Source: Blepharisma stoltei (lineage: Eukaryota > Ciliophora > Heterotrichea > Heterotrichida > Blepharismidae). From it: a DNA stretch of 64,000 bases. Location of the stretch: NCBI GenBank assembly GCA_914767885.1, contig CAJZBQ010000030.1, forward strand, positions 62,001 through 126,000, written 5' to 3'. Position numbers and translations under genes: made by a program. Under the pieces are notes generated by a model. It worked only from the letters and a program-made list of their open reading frames with translations. It did not search any database and had not been told where the DNA came from. Position 1 is the stretch's first letter. The number at the start of each line of letters is the position of its first letter. Shown one piece after another: positions 63,957 through 64,000 of the stretch.

Positions 63957-64000
63957 TATAAATTTCAACAAAATTTAAATAAAATTTAATTTAAGTAAAA

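Noticed and set aside
1-64000. Widespread in-frame TGA codons read as lesions or pseudogenes
   Set aside because: They fall at conserved Trp positions (for example GVWD in PP2C, CYQVW in glucokinase, TM segments of the paralogs where one copy has TGG and another TGA), so TGA is a Trp codon here.

Overview
This window looks like germline (micronuclear) DNA of a heterotrich ciliate, most likely Blepharisma or a close relative. Three things seen directly point there. (1) TGA is read as tryptophan: in many genes it sits in frame at conserved Trp positions, while TAA and TAG act as stops. (2) The introns are tiny: eight GT-AG introns of 15-17 nt, mostly exactly 15, can be placed. (3) Genes are cut by inserts bounded by TA dinucleotides, and removing one insert plus one TA restores the reading frame and family motifs. 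These are internal eliminated sequences (IESs), removed in ciliates when the somatic nucleus develops. The organism name is inference; the code, introns and TA-bounded inserts are read from the sequence.

Layout. 1-3.2 kb: end of one PB1/zinc-ribbon gene, a full paralog, and a prefoldin subunit. 3.5-9 kb: ribosomal protein uL16, a calcium-dependent protein kinase and EF-1 alpha, all cut by IESs. 9-10.6 kb: an intact Tc1/mariner-type transposase. 11.5-15 kb: PEX22-like protein, an unknown secreted protein and a PP2C phosphatase. 16.3-22 kb: a dense block with bacterial-type glucokinase, dynactin subunit 5, an AIM24-like protein, nucleoporin Nup62 and an unknown helix-turn-helix protein. 22-27.3 kb: one large kelch/Cys-rich/membrane gene on the minus strand with six IESs. 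27.5-28.9 kb: an MFS transporter. 29.8-64 kb: a tandem array of three very large paralogs (signal peptide, LNR/Notch-type repeats, furin-like Cys-rich segment, PMP-like beta-helix repeats, Cys-rich segment, multi-pass membrane domain, charged tail).

Three kinds of insert are superimposed on the genes. (a) Short TA-bounded IESs, about 60-110 bp. (b) TA-bounded MITEs with C-rich ends (CTCCGTGAGCGAACAAAA type); two full copies are 388 and 389 bp, and a 1.8 kb element at 31.1-32.9 kb has the same two ends around a pogo-like transposase, so it is a candidate autonomous parent. A second MITE family starts from a TTGGAACAAAAAAT-type end. (c) GC-richer insertions without TA ends, flanked by 8-21 bp direct repeats, several starting with AAATAAAATGG: SINE/LINE-like target-primed insertions. 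They lie inside genes, and the frame is restored only if the insert and one copy of the direct repeat are removed together.

The three tandem paralogs act as an internal control. They share some intron and IES positions, differ in others, and one position (just after the Cys-rich segment) carries a different IES in each copy, including a full MITE in the third. The array and its pogo/MITE/IES nesting are the most interesting part of the window. CDS entries below give the outer limits of each germline gene; the interrupting pieces are listed separately.
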